Source: Leptolyngbya sp. DLM2.Bin27 (GTDB lineage Bacteria; Cyanobacteriota; Cyanobacteriia; Phormidesmidales; Phormidesmidaceae). From it: a DNA stretch of 64,000 nucleotides. Position numbers and translations under genes: made by a program. The DNA is taken from positions 1 through 64,000 of the forward strand of contig RECJ01000115.1 of NCBI GenBank assembly GCA_007694115.1, given 5' to 3'. The notes beneath the pieces are model-generated. The model searched no databases. It was not told the origin of the DNA and was given only the letters and a program-made list of their open reading frames with translations. Shown one piece after another: positions 25,703 to 35,013 of the stretch (positions are counted from its first letter, which is position 1; every line of letters starts with the position of its first letter).

Positions 25703-27262
25703 CTACAGCCCCTGCTGGATATATTGCAAAATCCCTCGGGCGATGGCCTGGGCCATGGTTTCGCGCCAGGCGGGGTCGGCCAGGCGGGGGGCATCTTGGG
25801 CACCGGTGACAAAGCCAACTTCGACCAGGGCGGCGGGCATGGTGGTCTGCCGCAGCACCAAAAAGCGGGCCTGTTTGACGCCGCGATCGCGCATGCCGGT
25901 CGCCGCCAGCATACTGGCCTGGAGGGTCGCCGCCAGCCGCCGCCCCGACTCTGAGGCAAAGTAGGTCTCAATGCCGTTGACGTCGGGCCGACTCATGCTG
26001 ATGGCGTTGGCGTGGATGCTGACAAACAAATTGGCCTGAGCCCGGTTGGCAATGGCGGCTCGAGCCGGCAGGTCAACGGCTACATCCTCCCGTCGGGTCA
26101 TGACCACCATCACCCCCTGGCTTTCAAGCAGCTCGGCCACCCGCAGCGAAATCGGGAAAATCACCTGCTTTTCTTGCAGGCCACCAATGCCAACCGCGCC
26201 GGGGTCGCGCCCACCATGTCCGGGGTCGATGGCCACCACTACCCGGCCACTGGGCACCGATGGTAGCTGGAGCGGTTCGACTGACCGAGTGGGGGGCGGT
26301 GTGGGGTTGGGTGGGGCTTGGGCCGGGGCCGGCTGGGGCCGGGCAGACTGGGGCCGGACGGGCTGGGGCCGGACGGGCTGGGCCGGGGCGGGCGAGCTGG
26401 GCACCGCCGCTAGGGGCGGCGGTTCATCGGCCACGCTGCTAATCGGCACGCCGCTGGGGGGCAGCAAAATCACGCCGCTGTTGTTGCGCAGGGCACGCCA
26501 GTCGGGGCTGGTGGGGGCGAGCTTGAGGGTAATGCGGGTAGAGGGCGGGTTGGTAGGCTGCTGGGCCACATCCCAAGTGACGACGCTGTAGCGGTAGTTG
26601 GGCAGTGCCTCAGGGCGCAGATCGGCGGCCACAGCGGTATTGGGCAGGTCGATCACGGCGAAGCGGTTGTCGGCCCGGTCGGTGGTAAACCGCACCGTGG
26701 GGGTGGGCGAGTCGCCGCTGACCCGCAGCAAAAACCCATCGCCAGTGGTGACCACACCGTTGAGGGTGGCCTGAGCGCCAGTGCCCGTATTGCCCTGCAC
26801 CTGGTTGGTGGTGGCGGTAGGCGTTGGAATCGCCCCCGTAGGCGGGACCACCGCCTGGGTTAACGTCGGCAACTGTACGGCCCATTGGTTGGGGCGAATG
26901 CCCTGCACGCGCACATCTTGAGGATTGAGGCTGTAGCCAGCAGCGAGTTCGATCACGATGCGGGCGGTTTGGCTGTCGAATTGACCCGCTCGCACCTCGC
27001 GCACCGCGCCACCGACGGCCTGGGGCACAGTATTGCCGCTCAGCCGGGTGTTGGGCAAATCGACCACAATCCGGGTGGGGTTAATGAGCAGCTGAGCCCT
27101 GGGTTGCACCTCGCTATCGGTGGTAAAGACTAGCTGATTGGTTTGGGCATTAAACGACCAGTATTGAAGGGTAGCAGCCCTGACCGGGGCCGCTACCACC
27201 AGGGCACCCAGAGTGGCCAAAGCCCCTGAGGTCAACCCCAAGGTAAGCCATCTCGACTCCAT
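25703..27262 (-). CDS. amiC: N-acetylmuramoyl-L-alanine amidase with AMIN domains
   Basis: A periplasmic cell-wall hydrolase of 519 residues that splits daughter-cell peptidoglycan and, in filamentous cyanobacteria, drills septal nanopores. It has a signal peptide (about 1-30), two AMIN domains (about 35-125 and 160-270) for envelope targeting, a Pro/Gln/Ala-rich linker, and an Amidase_3 domain. Its zinc ligands are readable: His in DPGHGG, Glu in LQEKQV, His in SIHAN, plus catalytic Glu in ALVEVGF. The start at ATG 27262 gives a proper signal peptide; a longer frame adds 20 residues. Cotranscribed with pabC. Confidence 0.94.
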   Translation of the reverse strand: MESRWLTLGLTSGALATLGALVVAAPVRAATLQYWSFNAQTNQLVFTTDSEVQPRAQLLINPTRIVVDLPNTRLSGNTVPQAVGGAVREVRAGQFDSQTARIVIELAAGYSLNPQDVRVQGIRPNQWAVQLPTLTQAVVPPTGAIPTPTATTNQVQGNTGTGAQATLNGVVTTGDGFLLRVSGDSPTPTVRFTTDRADNRFAVIDLPNTAVAADLRPEALPNYRYSVVTWDVAQQPTNPPSTRITLKLAPTSPDWRALRNNSGVILLPPSGVPISSVADEPPPLAAVPSSPAPAQPVRPQPVRPQSARPQPAPAQAPPNPTPPPTRSVEPLQLPSVPSGRVVVAIDPGHGGRDPGAVGIGGLQEKQVIFPISLRVAELLESQGVMVVMTRREDVAVDLPARAAIANRAQANLFVSIHANAISMSRPDVNGIETYFASESGRRLAATLQASMLAATGMRDRGVKQARFLVLRQTTMPAALVEVGFVTGAQDAPRLADPAWRETMAQAIARGILQYIQQGL

Positions 27263-27597
27263 AAGCACAACCAAGATACGACCAAGACGTAAGCCAAACG
27301 ACAGTATAACGACGGCAGGCAAACTGGCATCCGTAGGGGGAGGATTCTAATCAGAGTTTTGCGATCGCAGCCTCTCTTTCTGGCATGGCTGAATGGTGGC
27401 TAAACGACAGGATGAACCGGGGTACGGGCGCACAGCTGTGCGTCCCGGCGAGGAACATGGATACTTGAATTTACACCTGTGTCCAGCAGTCCCGGCTTTC
27501 TACTTCGCCCTACGGCCCCCCAGGCGATTTGGTGGGGCCTGCCTGGATTGTGGTATTTTCCCTAGGGACATAGTCTGACGTCGATCTGACTGAACCC
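27263..27597. other. Intergenic region with palindromes
   Basis: This 335-bp gap between the divergent amiC and DMT genes holds a perfect 14-bp palindrome CGCACAGCTGTGCG (27429-27442) of the intergenic repeat type. A longer imperfect stem (GGCCCCCCAGGC...GGTGGGGCC, about 27514-27538) lies before the DMT gene. A candidate promoter is not obvious. Confidence 0.5.
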
Positions 27598-28554
27598 ATG
27601 GTTTTTTTCCTGCTTATGGGCACGGCCACCCTGCTGGGGGTGGGCAGCAGTATTTCTGGGGCAATCAACAGCTTCATTGGCCGTGAGATCGGTCTAATTC
27701 GCGCCACATTTTTATTTCTCAGCCTGGGCACTGCCCTATCTGGGCTGCTGATGCTGGGTTTTGACGATCGCCTGCCCTGGTCTGGGCTCGTCGATCTGTT
27801 GATTCAGCGCCCCTACCTGCTGGCCCCCGGGCTGCTCAACGCCCTGATGATCATGGTGATCATTCGGGTCACCGCCCTAGTGGGTACCACGCTCACCATG
27901 GCAGCTCTGTTCAGCGGCCAAATGCTGATCAGCCTGTGGCTTGACCAGGTGGGGTTTGCGGGGCTGCGGGTGATTCCGATTACACCGCTGCGGGTGATGG
28001 CGGTAATCTGCCTACTGGTGGGGGTGATCCTGCTGAATGTGGAACGTTTTGGCCAGCCGCCGCTGTCGCCGATCCACGTCACCGCCCTACCGCCTAGACT
28101 CACCCCGCCCCGCCCCACGGCCCTGCCGGTGCTAGCGGTGCTGGCGGTGGGGGGGCTACTCAGCGGGGCCAGTTCGATCAATGCGGCCCTAGGACAGGCG
28201 GCGGGGGTGTTCACAGCCACCTTGTTCTTTCTGGGGCCGGGGGTATTGTTGCTGCCGCTGCTGGGGCTAGCGATCGCACCCCAGGCCACCGCCGCTGATC
28301 TTCCCCCCTGGCGGCCCCTCTACCTCATGCCCGGCATTCTCAATGTGCTGTACATTGCCGGGTCAGTAGTGCTCGTGCCGCTGCTAGGGGTACAAACCCT
28401 AATTAGCGCGGTATTTACGGCCAAAATCTGCACCGGGCTAGCGATTGACCGCTGTGGCTGGCTGGGGCTGCCGCGATCGCCGATTACCGCCAGGCGGCTG
28501 CTAGCGGCGGGCCTGCTGGTGGCCGGTGTAGTCCTGTCGTCAGCTCCCAGCTGA
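27598..28554 (+). CDS. DMT-superfamily transporter, two YdcZ/DUF606 repeats
   Basis: A 318-residue membrane protein with about ten helices, made of two tandem YdcZ-type halves (residues about 1-150 and 175-318). Each half has a GATLLGVGSSISGAIN- or GGLLSGASSINAAL-like N-terminal helix and a LLxGVxLLN-like end. Members of the drug/metabolite transporter superfamily carry small metabolites; the substrate is unknown. ATG start at 27598, no strong Shine-Dalgarno. It converges with the ABC operon. Confidence 0.85.
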   Translation: MVFFLLMGTATLLGVGSSISGAINSFIGREIGLIRATFLFLSLGTALSGLLMLGFDDRLPWSGLVDLLIQRPYLLAPGLLNALMIMVIIRVTALVGTTLTMAALFSGQMLISLWLDQVGFAGLRVIPITPLRVMAVICLLVGVILLNVERFGQPPLSPIHVTALPPRLTPPRPTALPVLAVLAVGGLLSGASSINAALGQAAGVFTATLFFLGPGVLLLPLLGLAIAPQATAADLPPWRPLYLMPGILNVLYIAGSVVLVPLLGVQTLISAVFTAKICTGLAIDRCGWLGLPRSPITARRLLAAGLLVAGVVLSSAPS

Positions 28555-28564
28555 GCCAGCCTAG

Positions 28565-28597
28565 ACAATAAAGCCCAGCGGGGATTTCCCGCTGGGC
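28565..28597 (-). terminator. Terminator of the ABC operon
   Basis: A perfect 10-bp stem GCCCAGCGGG/CCCGCTGGGC with a five-base loop is followed on the minus strand by CTTTATTGT. It lies between the convergent DMT and permease genes, 28 bp past the permease stop. Confidence 0.78.
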
Positions 28598-28624
28598 AGA
28601 GTCAGGAACAAACTGGCAATGACC

Positions 28625-29497
28625 CTAATGGGCGCGATTGTCGATCAGCGCCTTTGACAGACCCGATGCCTTCTCCATCACAATCATCAGCAGAGCGGTG
28701 AGAAAGATCAAAACACCGGAGATCGCCGCCGCCCGCACATCCAGGTCATTCTCAATCATCGACCACATGCGAATGGGCAGCATTTCGGTTCTGGCATCGG
28801 ACAAAAACAACGTCACTGCCACATTGTCGAAGGAGGTGAGAAAGGCCATAAACGCCCCAATCAGCACCCCCGGCTTAATTAGCGGCAGAGTCACCTTAAA
28901 AAAGGTGTAGGCCGGGTTGGCCCCCAGAGCCATGGAGGCCTCTTGGAGGGATGAACCCAGCTGGGTGAGACTGGCCAGCACATTGCGCACCACGTAGGGG
29001 GTGCAGATCACGATGTGGCCGACGATCAGGGTAAACAGCGACAGCCGCACGCCCATCATGGCAAAAAACGACATCATCCCCAAACCTAGGGCTACTCCCG
29101 GCAGGGCCAGGGGCGACATCACCAGGGCATCCATCGCCGATACCCAGCGGCCCTTGCTGCTGATCATGGCCAGGCAGGCCGCCACCCCTAGCACCACGCA
29201 GACGATGGCCGTGACCAGCGCCACCTGAAAGCTATTGAGTGCCGCTGCCCGCAGCTCAGGAAAATTAAACAGCGCCACGTACCACTGCAAGGAAAACCCC
29301 GGCGGCGGAAACTGAAGGGTGGCCGACGAGCTAAAGGACGCCAGCAGCACGATGATGGTGGGGGCGGTCAAAATCAGCAGACCCAGCCAGGCCATAATCT
29401 GCATCACCAGCTGAAATGAGACGCTGTCGAGCTGGCGCAGGGGGGCGTTGGAACCTTGGGCCGGCCGAACCTTTGGCTTAACCAATGTGGATGACAT
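28625..29497 (-). CDS. ABC permease, PotC-type
   Basis: A 290-residue inner-membrane permease with six helices and the cytoplasmic EAA loop QEASMALGANPAYTFFKVTLP (about residues 187-207), as in spermidine/putrescine-type (PotC) subunits. It is the last gene of the operon on the minus strand, 28 bp after the companion permease. Together they would import the ligand captured by the binding proteins encoded upstream. The ligand could be a polyamine, an opine, or, given the neighbouring racemase, a ureide or hydantoin; the sequence does not decide. Confidence 0.92.
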   Translation of the reverse strand: MSSTLVKPKVRPAQGSNAPLRQLDSVSFQLVMQIMAWLGLLILTAPTIIVLLASFSSSATLQFPPPGFSLQWYVALFNFPELRAAALNSFQVALVTAIVCVVLGVAACLAMISSKGRWVSAMDALVMSPLALPGVALGLGMMSFFAMMGVRLSLFTLIVGHIVICTPYVVRNVLASLTQLGSSLQEASMALGANPAYTFFKVTLPLIKPGVLIGAFMAFLTSFDNVAVTLFLSDARTEMLPIRMWSMIENDLDVRAAAISGVLIFLTALLMIVMEKASGLSKALIDNRAH

Positions 29498-29525
29498 GAC
29501 AACTCCGAGTAAAGGGGCCTAACAA

Positions 29526-30371
29526 CTAGCGAATATAGCGACGACTGCGCTTACCCAGGGCACTGAGCAGCAGCACCACCGCAATCACCATAACCAGCAG
29601 CAGGGTTGAAACCGCCGCCGCAAAGGGCTGGTTGAGCAGCACAATACCCTGCTGATAGATCAGCGTCGGCAGGTAGATCAGCTGGCCACCGCCGATGATC
29701 GAGGGCGTCACAAAGGAACTCACCGTCAGCGCAAACACCAGCAGCGACCCGGAGATCATCCCCGGCAGGGTGAGCGGGAAGGTAATTTGCCAGAAGGTGC
29801 GCCAGGCCCCGCCGCCCAGGCTTCTAGAGGCGGCGGCCAGGCGCGAGTCAATCTGGGAGAGGGAGGCAACGATCGGCAGCACCATCATCGGTAGCCAGAT
29901 TTGGGTCAGGGCAATCAGCACACCGTTGTGGGTAAACAGCAGCCGAATCGGGTCTTCAATGATGCCCAAGTTGAGCAGGGCGGTGTTGATCAATCCCTGG
30001 CGACCGAGGATGACTACCCAGCCAAAGGTGCGCACCACCGCACTGGTGAGCAGCGGCAGCATGATCACAAAGGTCAAGATCCCCTTCCAGGCGGCAGGGG
30101 CGCTGACATAAAAATAAGCCACCGGGTAGCCGATGATCAGACAGGCAATGGTAACTTGAACGCCGAGGAAAAAGGTGTCGGTGAGGGCTTTGACGTTGAC
30201 ACCACTGGCAAAAAACCTGGTGTAGTTATCGAAGGAAACCCCTCCCCCGTCGCCCTGAAAGCTGGTGGCAATCAAGATCGCCAGGGGCACCACGTAGAAC
30301 AGTTGTAAAAAAATTGCCAGCGGGAGGGCTAGCTGCCCCCCCTGAGGCTTGAGCAGTTGGCTGATATTCAT
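29526..30371 (-). CDS. ABC permease, PotB-type
   Basis: A 281-residue permease with six helices and an EAA loop of the form AAASRSLGGGAWRTFWQITFP (about residues 180-200). It pairs with the downstream PotC-type permease as a heterodimer in the plasma membrane. The start at ATG 30371 gives a short cytoplasmic N-terminus before the first helix. Spacing to the binding-protein gene upstream is 37 bp, typical of one transcript. Confidence 0.92.
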   Translation of the reverse strand: MNISQLLKPQGGQLALPLAIFLQLFYVVPLAILIATSFQGDGGGVSFDNYTRFFASGVNVKALTDTFFLGVQVTIACLIIGYPVAYFYVSAPAAWKGILTFVIMLPLLTSAVVRTFGWVVILGRQGLINTALLNLGIIEDPIRLLFTHNGVLIALTQIWLPMMVLPIVASLSQIDSRLAAASRSLGGGAWRTFWQITFPLTLPGMISGSLLVFALTVSSFVTPSIIGGGQLIYLPTLIYQQGIVLLNQPFAAAVSTLLLVMVIAVVLLLSALGKRSRRYIR

Positions 30372-30408
30372 AGTTCGCGTACAGCTGGATGGGGATAGCT
30401 AGAAATCG

Positions 30409-31509
30409 TTAGATTTGGATTTCGCGGTCAAACCGCTCGATCCATTCAGCTCGGTAGGGGTTGATTTGCGACCAGTCTAAAAACACCAGGGTGCCCAGGG
30501 CTTCGTCGAGGGTAGAGCCAAATTTCTCGGCTAAAATCCCCGAGAGCTCTACGTTACGGTTGACTGGCAGAAAGTTGTAGGGAGCCTGGGCCATCGCCGT
30601 CTGCACCTCTAGGCTGAGGCTGGCGTCAATAAAGGCCGCTGCGCTTTCTAAGTTGGCCGTGGTGTTGGCTACCACTTGCTGGGAGGGCCGCATGGCGATC
30701 GCACCCTCCTGCGGTGCCACCCACTCAATTTCTACCCCCCGCGCCTGGAGAGCCATCACATTGTTGAGGTCGTGGGGCGCTAGGACAATTTCACCCTGCT
30801 GAAACAGGGTGGCCAATGCCCCTGAATTGGCCGCTAGCCCCGCCAGGTTAGGGCGCAGTTCCTGATTCAGGGTTTGGAATGCCGGTTCGATATTAGACTC
30901 GCTGCCGCCCCGCAGCTTGGCCAACTGCACCATGACTGAGGTGCCCTGGGTGGTTTGCATCCCCTGCATAGACACCCGACCCCGGTATTGCGGATCGTAG
31001 AGATCTTCCCAGGAGGTCGGCGGAGTAGACACTTCATTGGGATTGTAGGCCAGCCCAATCACCTGAATACCCGTGGTGGGTGCCCAGCCATCGGGGCTCA
31101 AGAGCTCTGGGGCTACCTGGTCATAGTTACTGAGCAGCTCTGGAGACAGGGGCTCAAATAGGTCTTTGGAAGCTGCATTAAATGGGCCTTCGTCAATTAA
31201 GGCCACATCAAAGGGGGGGCTTTGGGGTGATGCGGTGAGCTGGGCCACCTGCTCTAGCGAGACCATCGTTACCAGATTGGCGCTGCCCCCGGCCTTGGCT
31301 TGGTAAGCGGGTACAATCACATCCCGATAGAGCTGCTCCCAACTGCCTGCAAAGGTGGTCACCACGAGATCTGATCGCCCGCCACCGCCGTTGGAGGCCG
31401 TCGGGGTGGGTGTGGTATCGCAGGCTTTAATTAGCAGGCTGGTGCCGGCAAAGAGACCGGCTCCCAGCAGCGTGCGACGGCTGAGGTGAAATGTCTGCTC
31501 TCTAGCCAT
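30409..31509 (-). CDS. ABC substrate-binding Tat-lipoprotein (receptor 2)
   Basis: A 366-residue extracytoplasmic solute-binding protein of the PotD/family-1-like type. The signal is a twin-arginine motif SRRTLLGAG followed by a hydrophobic stretch and a lipobox LIKAC, so it is exported folded and lipid-anchored. The mature protein shows the two-lobed layout with VTTFAGSWEQLYRDVIVPAY near the N-terminus, NEVSTPPTSWEDLYDP and RPNLAGLAANSGALATLFQQGE. It is clearly paralogous to the first receptor in the operon (both carry TPPTSW and TLFQQGE). It lies between the ATPase and the permeases. Confidence 0.92.
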   Translation of the reverse strand: MAREQTFHLSRRTLLGAGLFAGTSLLIKACDTTPTPTASNGGGGRSDLVVTTFAGSWEQLYRDVIVPAYQAKAGGSANLVTMVSLEQVAQLTASPQSPPFDVALIDEGPFNAASKDLFEPLSPELLSNYDQVAPELLSPDGWAPTTGIQVIGLAYNPNEVSTPPTSWEDLYDPQYRGRVSMQGMQTTQGTSVMVQLAKLRGGSESNIEPAFQTLNQELRPNLAGLAANSGALATLFQQGEIVLAPHDLNNVMALQARGVEIEWVAPQEGAIAMRPSQQVVANTTANLESAAAFIDASLSLEVQTAMAQAPYNFLPVNRNVELSGILAEKFGSTLDEALGTLVFLDWSQINPYRAEWIERFDREIQI

Positions 31510-31551
31510 AAAAAATTGGTCTCCAATGACGATCAGTAGCGTAAAAATTTT

Positions 31552-32688
31552 CTAGGCCGGGAAAACGGCACAGGCATTGGGTGAGACCAGATCCAAATGG
31601 ATGCGATCGCCCGTTTTGAGGGGTTGAGACCCCAGGGTGCGGGTCTGGGTGAGCTTGATGTGCAGGTCGTCGGCCAGGGTGACGTCGTAGGTCATCACCG
31701 ACCCCAGGGGCAGGCACATGGCCACAGTGCCGGTGAGGGTGTGGCCATGGGTCTGGGGCTGCACCCGCAGGTTTTCGGGCCGCACCGCAACGGTGACTTT
31801 GCCATTGGGGGCCAGGGGCTGGTCGGTGGCGACATCTAGCTCGCCGCCGGGCACCTGCACCCGGTAGCCCGCCTCAGAGCGACCCAGCACCTCGCCGGGG
31901 ATGTGGTTGCAGGTGCCCACAAAGGAGCTGACAAAGTGGGTGGCCGGGCGGTCGTACAGGTTGATGGGGCTATCAAACTGGTGGATTTCGCCGCCGGAGA
32001 GCACCGCAATGCGATCGGACATGCTCATGGCCTCTTCTTGGTCGTGGGTGACCAAGATGGCGGTGATGCCCTGCTCGCCGAGGATACGGCGAATCTCAAT
32101 CTGCATGTCGAGCCGCAGGCTCTTGTCGAGGGCGCTGAAGGGTTCGTCGAGCAGCATGATGCGCGGTTCGACGGCCAGGGCCCGGGCGATCGCCACCCGC
32201 TGCTGCTGACCACCCGACAGCTCGCTGGGCACCCGCTTGGCCAGGTGGCTCATCTGCACCATGTCCAGCATCTCGCCCACCCGGTTAGACACCTGGCCCC
32301 GCGACAGCTTGCCCCCGGCCCGCAGCCCATAGGCGACGTTGTCCCACACGGTCATGTGGGGAAACAGGGCGTAGTTCTGAAACACAATGCCCGTGCCCCG
32401 CTGGCTGGGGGACAGACCCTTCACCGACTGACCGTCGATCAGCACATTGCCCGCAGTGGGGTCGAGAAAGCCCGAGATAATCCGCAGCAGGGTGGTTTTG
32501 CCGCAGCCGCTCGGCCCCAGCAGCGACACAAACTCCCCAGGCCGAATGGCGAGGTTGATGTCTTTGAGGGCCACAAAGGAGCCAAACTGGTGCATCACCT
32601 GGCTGAGGGAGAGGCTGTGGGAGTCGGCCCCTAGCTCTGACGCGATCGCCGCCGCTGCGGTGGTGTGGGTGGTTTGAACTGACTGCAT
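31552..32688 (-). CDS. ABC transporter ATPase, PotA-type
   Basis: A 378-residue nucleotide-binding subunit. Walker A GPSGCGKTTLL (about residue 62), signature LSGGQQQRVAIARAL (about 160), Walker B IMLLDEPFSALD and the H-loop LVTHDQEEA are intact. A TOBE regulatory domain fills the C-terminal ~120 residues. It energises import by the adjacent permeases. ATG 32688 is preferred: the longer frame adds 14 unrelated residues. A 42-bp gap separates it from receptor 2, and 106 bp from the upstream flavin reductase. Confidence 0.94.
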   Translation of the reverse strand: MQSVQTTHTTAAAAIASELGADSHSLSLSQVMHQFGSFVALKDINLAIRPGEFVSLLGPSGCGKTTLLRIISGFLDPTAGNVLIDGQSVKGLSPSQRGTGIVFQNYALFPHMTVWDNVAYGLRAGGKLSRGQVSNRVGEMLDMVQMSHLAKRVPSELSGGQQQRVAIARALAVEPRIMLLDEPFSALDKSLRLDMQIEIRRILGEQGITAILVTHDQEEAMSMSDRIAVLSGGEIHQFDSPINLYDRPATHFVSSFVGTCNHIPGEVLGRSEAGYRVQVPGGELDVATDQPLAPNGKVTVAVRPENLRVQPQTHGHTLTGTVAMCLPLGSVMTYDVTLADDLHIKLTQTRTLGSQPLKTGDRIHLDLVSPNACAVFPA

Positions 32689-32794
32689 TAGATCTATCTC
32701 CAAAGGGAAATTGCCATCAAAACCGTGCACAGCAGGGCAAGTGCTGATCTCAAGCCCTAAACCCTGCCCAGAGAAACTTGTCTCAGCGCTAGGC

Positions 32795-33442
32795 TCACCC
32801 CAGACTCTTTGGGGTCTGTAGGTGAATCAACTCGCCAATTTTGGTGTACTCCACCGGCCCCCCCAGTCGAGTTACCGGCTGCATCTGCACCGTATCCACT
32901 AACCCCAGCTGGCTTCTGTATAAATCTTTGCGAATGTGAAACCGCAGCACTTGGCCCAGCACCATGACGTTGGTGGCCCCCTCCACCGGCACAATTTGCG
33001 TCACCCGGCACTCCATCGCCACCGGCGCTCCCTCAAGTCTTGGGGGCCGCACCTCCGTAGCCGGTACTGCCTTGAGCCCCACGGCATCAAATTCACTGAT
33101 GCCGTGGGGCAGATCCACCGCTGTTTTGACCATGGCCTCAGCCAGCGGTTCATCGACCACATGGCAAACGAACTCCCCCACTTCCTTGACGTTGATCAGG
33201 GTGTCTTTTTCCCTGGGTTCGCTGCGCCGGTAGGCCACCGAAAACATCACCGTAGGGGGAAACCCGGCCACTGCATTAAAAAATGAGTAGGGGGCCAGGT
33301 TGGGCACCCCCGCCGCGCTGATGGTAGACACCCAGGCAATTGGCCTAGGCGCGACCACACTGGTGAGCAGGTGATAGGGAGCGGGGTTATCCATCTCCGC
33401 CGTCACCAGGGTGAGCATGTCGGGATTGCCTGAAATCACCAT
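32795..33442 (-). CDS. Flavin reductase-family protein in ABC operon
   Basis: A 215-residue FMN-binding split-barrel protein of the flavin reductase-like family. Key parts are HLLTSVVAPRPIAWVSTISAAG (about residues 21-42), LAPYSFFNAVAGFPP, the phosphate/flavin region KDTLINVKEVGEFVCHVV and the C-terminal MQPVTRLGGPVEYT. Such proteins supply reduced FMN to monooxygenases or act directly in catabolic pathways. The start is set at ATG 33442, 4 bp past the receptor 1 stop; the longer open frame reads into that gene. Its presence inside an uptake operon suggests oxidative breakdown of the imported substrate, but no monooxygenase is in the window. Confidence 0.85.
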   Translation of the reverse strand: MVISGNPDMLTLVTAEMDNPAPYHLLTSVVAPRPIAWVSTISAAGVPNLAPYSFFNAVAGFPPTVMFSVAYRRSEPREKDTLINVKEVGEFVCHVVDEPLAEAMVKTAVDLPHGISEFDAVGLKAVPATEVRPPRLEGAPVAMECRVTQIVPVEGATNVMVLGQVLRFHIRKDLYRSQLGLVDTVQMQPVTRLGGPVEYTKIGELIHLQTPKSLG

Positions 33443-33446
33443 TGCC

Positions 33447-34565
33447 CTAGGCCTGCACGGTCTGGTTAAAGCGCTCGATCCACTCGGCCCGCTGGGGGTT
33501 AATGGTGACCCAGTCAAGGTTGTGGGCCAGGGCGATAAAGTCATCCACCGACGAAATTCCCATGGTTTCCGTCAGCTCGGGGGGAAAGGGCACCGTGGAG
33601 TTGGAGGGAATGTAGAAGTAGGGGTCACCCACCACCTGGGACTGGGCCTCGGGGCTGAGCATGGCATCTACGTAGGCCACGGCTCGATCTAGCCCAGCGG
33701 AGGGATTTTTGACGATGTTGAGACTGTAGCGGGCGGCGGCAATGCCCGTTTCTAGATCTGCGATCGCCAGGGGCACACCCCGATCTACCAGGTTGAGCAC
33801 ATCGTTGTGCCACATCGGCGCTACATCCACTTCGCCCTGCTGGAAGAGGGTCAGCAGCGCCCCCGGGTTGGCGGCGACGCCATTGACCCGGGGCAGCATT
33901 TCCGCCACCGCCTCAAAGGCTGGCTCAATGTTAGACTCGCTGCCCCCTCGGGCCTTGGCCAACTCGACCATAAAGGAGGTGCCCAAGATGCTGTTTAGAC
34001 TGACCAAACCCAGCTGTGCGTTGAGGTTTGGATCGAGCATTACATCCCAGGAGGTGGGCGGTGTCTGCACCCGTTCGGTGTTGTAGGCCAGCACAATGCC
34101 CTGGGCATAGAAGATCGGCGCTAACCCTTGGGCGCTGAGGAATGCAGGTACCACATCACTGGCGTTGGGGCTCTGGTCGGCGGGGAAGGGCTGGATTAGA
34201 TCTTCTTCCAGGGCGATCGCATTCTGACCGTCATCTAAAATTAAAACGTCGAAGGGAGGATTGTTGGGGGAGGCCTTAACCCGGGCGATCTGCTCGAAGG
34301 CCAGCAGGGGCTGGGCACTGATACGCACCCCGGTCTGGTCGGCCACCACGGGGGCTAAGCCCTCCCGAAACAGGCTGTCGGTCGTGCCCGGAAAGGAGGC
34401 TACCACCAGTTCCCCACCCACCGAGTCACCGCCGTCGGCATCGGTAGCGGCGGGGCCTTGAGGGGTTGAAGCGTCACAGCCCTTTAAGGCCCAACTGGCT
34501 CCTAAAAATAATCCGGCCCCCAGCACAGATCGACGCGATACTCGACTGATCAAGCGTTGATTCAC
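33447..34565 (-). CDS. ABC substrate-binding Tat-lipoprotein (receptor 1)
   Basis: A 372-residue binding protein, first gene of the operon. It has a twin-arginine signal SRRSVLGAG, a hydrophobic run and lipobox LKGC. The mature part includes VVASFPGTTDSLFREGLAPV, TERVQTPPTSWDVMLDP and VNGVAANPGALLTLFQQGEVDVAP. It shares layout and several motifs with receptor 2, so the operon encodes two divergent receptors for one permease, perhaps widening ligand range. Upstream, at 34729-34765, TTCTGTATA occurs twice, a candidate operator. Confidence 0.92.
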   Translation of the reverse strand: MNQRLISRVSRRSVLGAGLFLGASWALKGCDASTPQGPAATDADGGDSVGGELVVASFPGTTDSLFREGLAPVVADQTGVRISAQPLLAFEQIARVKASPNNPPFDVLILDDGQNAIALEEDLIQPFPADQSPNASDVVPAFLSAQGLAPIFYAQGIVLAYNTERVQTPPTSWDVMLDPNLNAQLGLVSLNSILGTSFMVELAKARGGSESNIEPAFEAVAEMLPRVNGVAANPGALLTLFQQGEVDVAPMWHNDVLNLVDRGVPLAIADLETGIAAARYSLNIVKNPSAGLDRAVAYVDAMLSPEAQSQVVGDPYFYIPSNSTVPFPPELTETMGISSVDDFIALAHNLDWVTINPQRAEWIERFNQTVQA

Positions 34566-35013
34566 TCTTCCACCATTCCTTAAAAAACCTGAAAACTAGA
34601 CAGTAGACAGCATGAAAGGTAAGGTTAACCGGTCATAGGAGCCGGCTGAGGCCTGGTTTATACCAGCAAACCGTAGGTAAACTTTCAGGCGGTAAATTGG
34701 TCTAGCAATACTCAAGCCTGGACATGTATTCTGTATACAAACAGTTTTGTTAAGCTTCTGTATATCAGATCACATTTTCTCGAAAGGTGGATGGTCAAGC
34801 TCTGGACAGCTGATCGCTGGGGTCTGAATTGCAGAGCATCTAAATCGGCCTCAAAAGCCCGCTGCTGGGGCAAAGAGACAGTTTTGACTGCTCAAAAGGA
34901 ACTGCCCGGCATGGGGCAAACAACCGTTTGCCCCAACGGCCCCGGCGATAGAACAACCCATAGGTGAGGTACTTGCTTTGGCTGAAGGTTTCCTGACCTC
35001 TGCGGGCTGAGAA
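34566..35013. other. Intergenic region upstream of the ABC operon
   Basis: This 448-bp gap is moderately AT-rich. It contains the TTCTGTATA direct repeat and a TGTATACA palindrome (about 34732-34739), and a copy of the GCAAAC/GTTTGC palindrome near 34917-34932. A promoter for receptor 1 probably lies within 34600-34780, but no convincing -35/-10 pair stands out. Confidence 0.5.
34729..34765. promoter_or_regulatory. Candidate operator of the ABC operon
   Basis: TTCTGTATAC (34729-34738) and TTCTGTATAT (34756-34765) form a direct repeat 27 bp apart, and the first contains the palindrome TGTATACA. GntR-type regulators often recognise TGTATACA-like dyads. No regulator gene adjoins, so this is only a candidate. 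Confidence 0.3.

Noticed and set aside
25696-25971. N-terminal extension of the pabC frame (92 residues)
   Set aside because: It overlaps the amiC 3' end out of frame, is Pro/Arg-rich and precedes a well-placed ATG at the start of the conserved fold.
31903-32634. A 243-codon plus-strand open frame opposite the PotA-like ATPase
   Set aside because: The minus strand has every ABC ATPase motif; this frame is antisense by-product of high G+C.
34729-34738. Possible NtcA site upstream of the ABC operon
   Set aside because: The GTA...TAC spacing in GTATTCTGTATAC is seven, not eight, so the consensus is not met.
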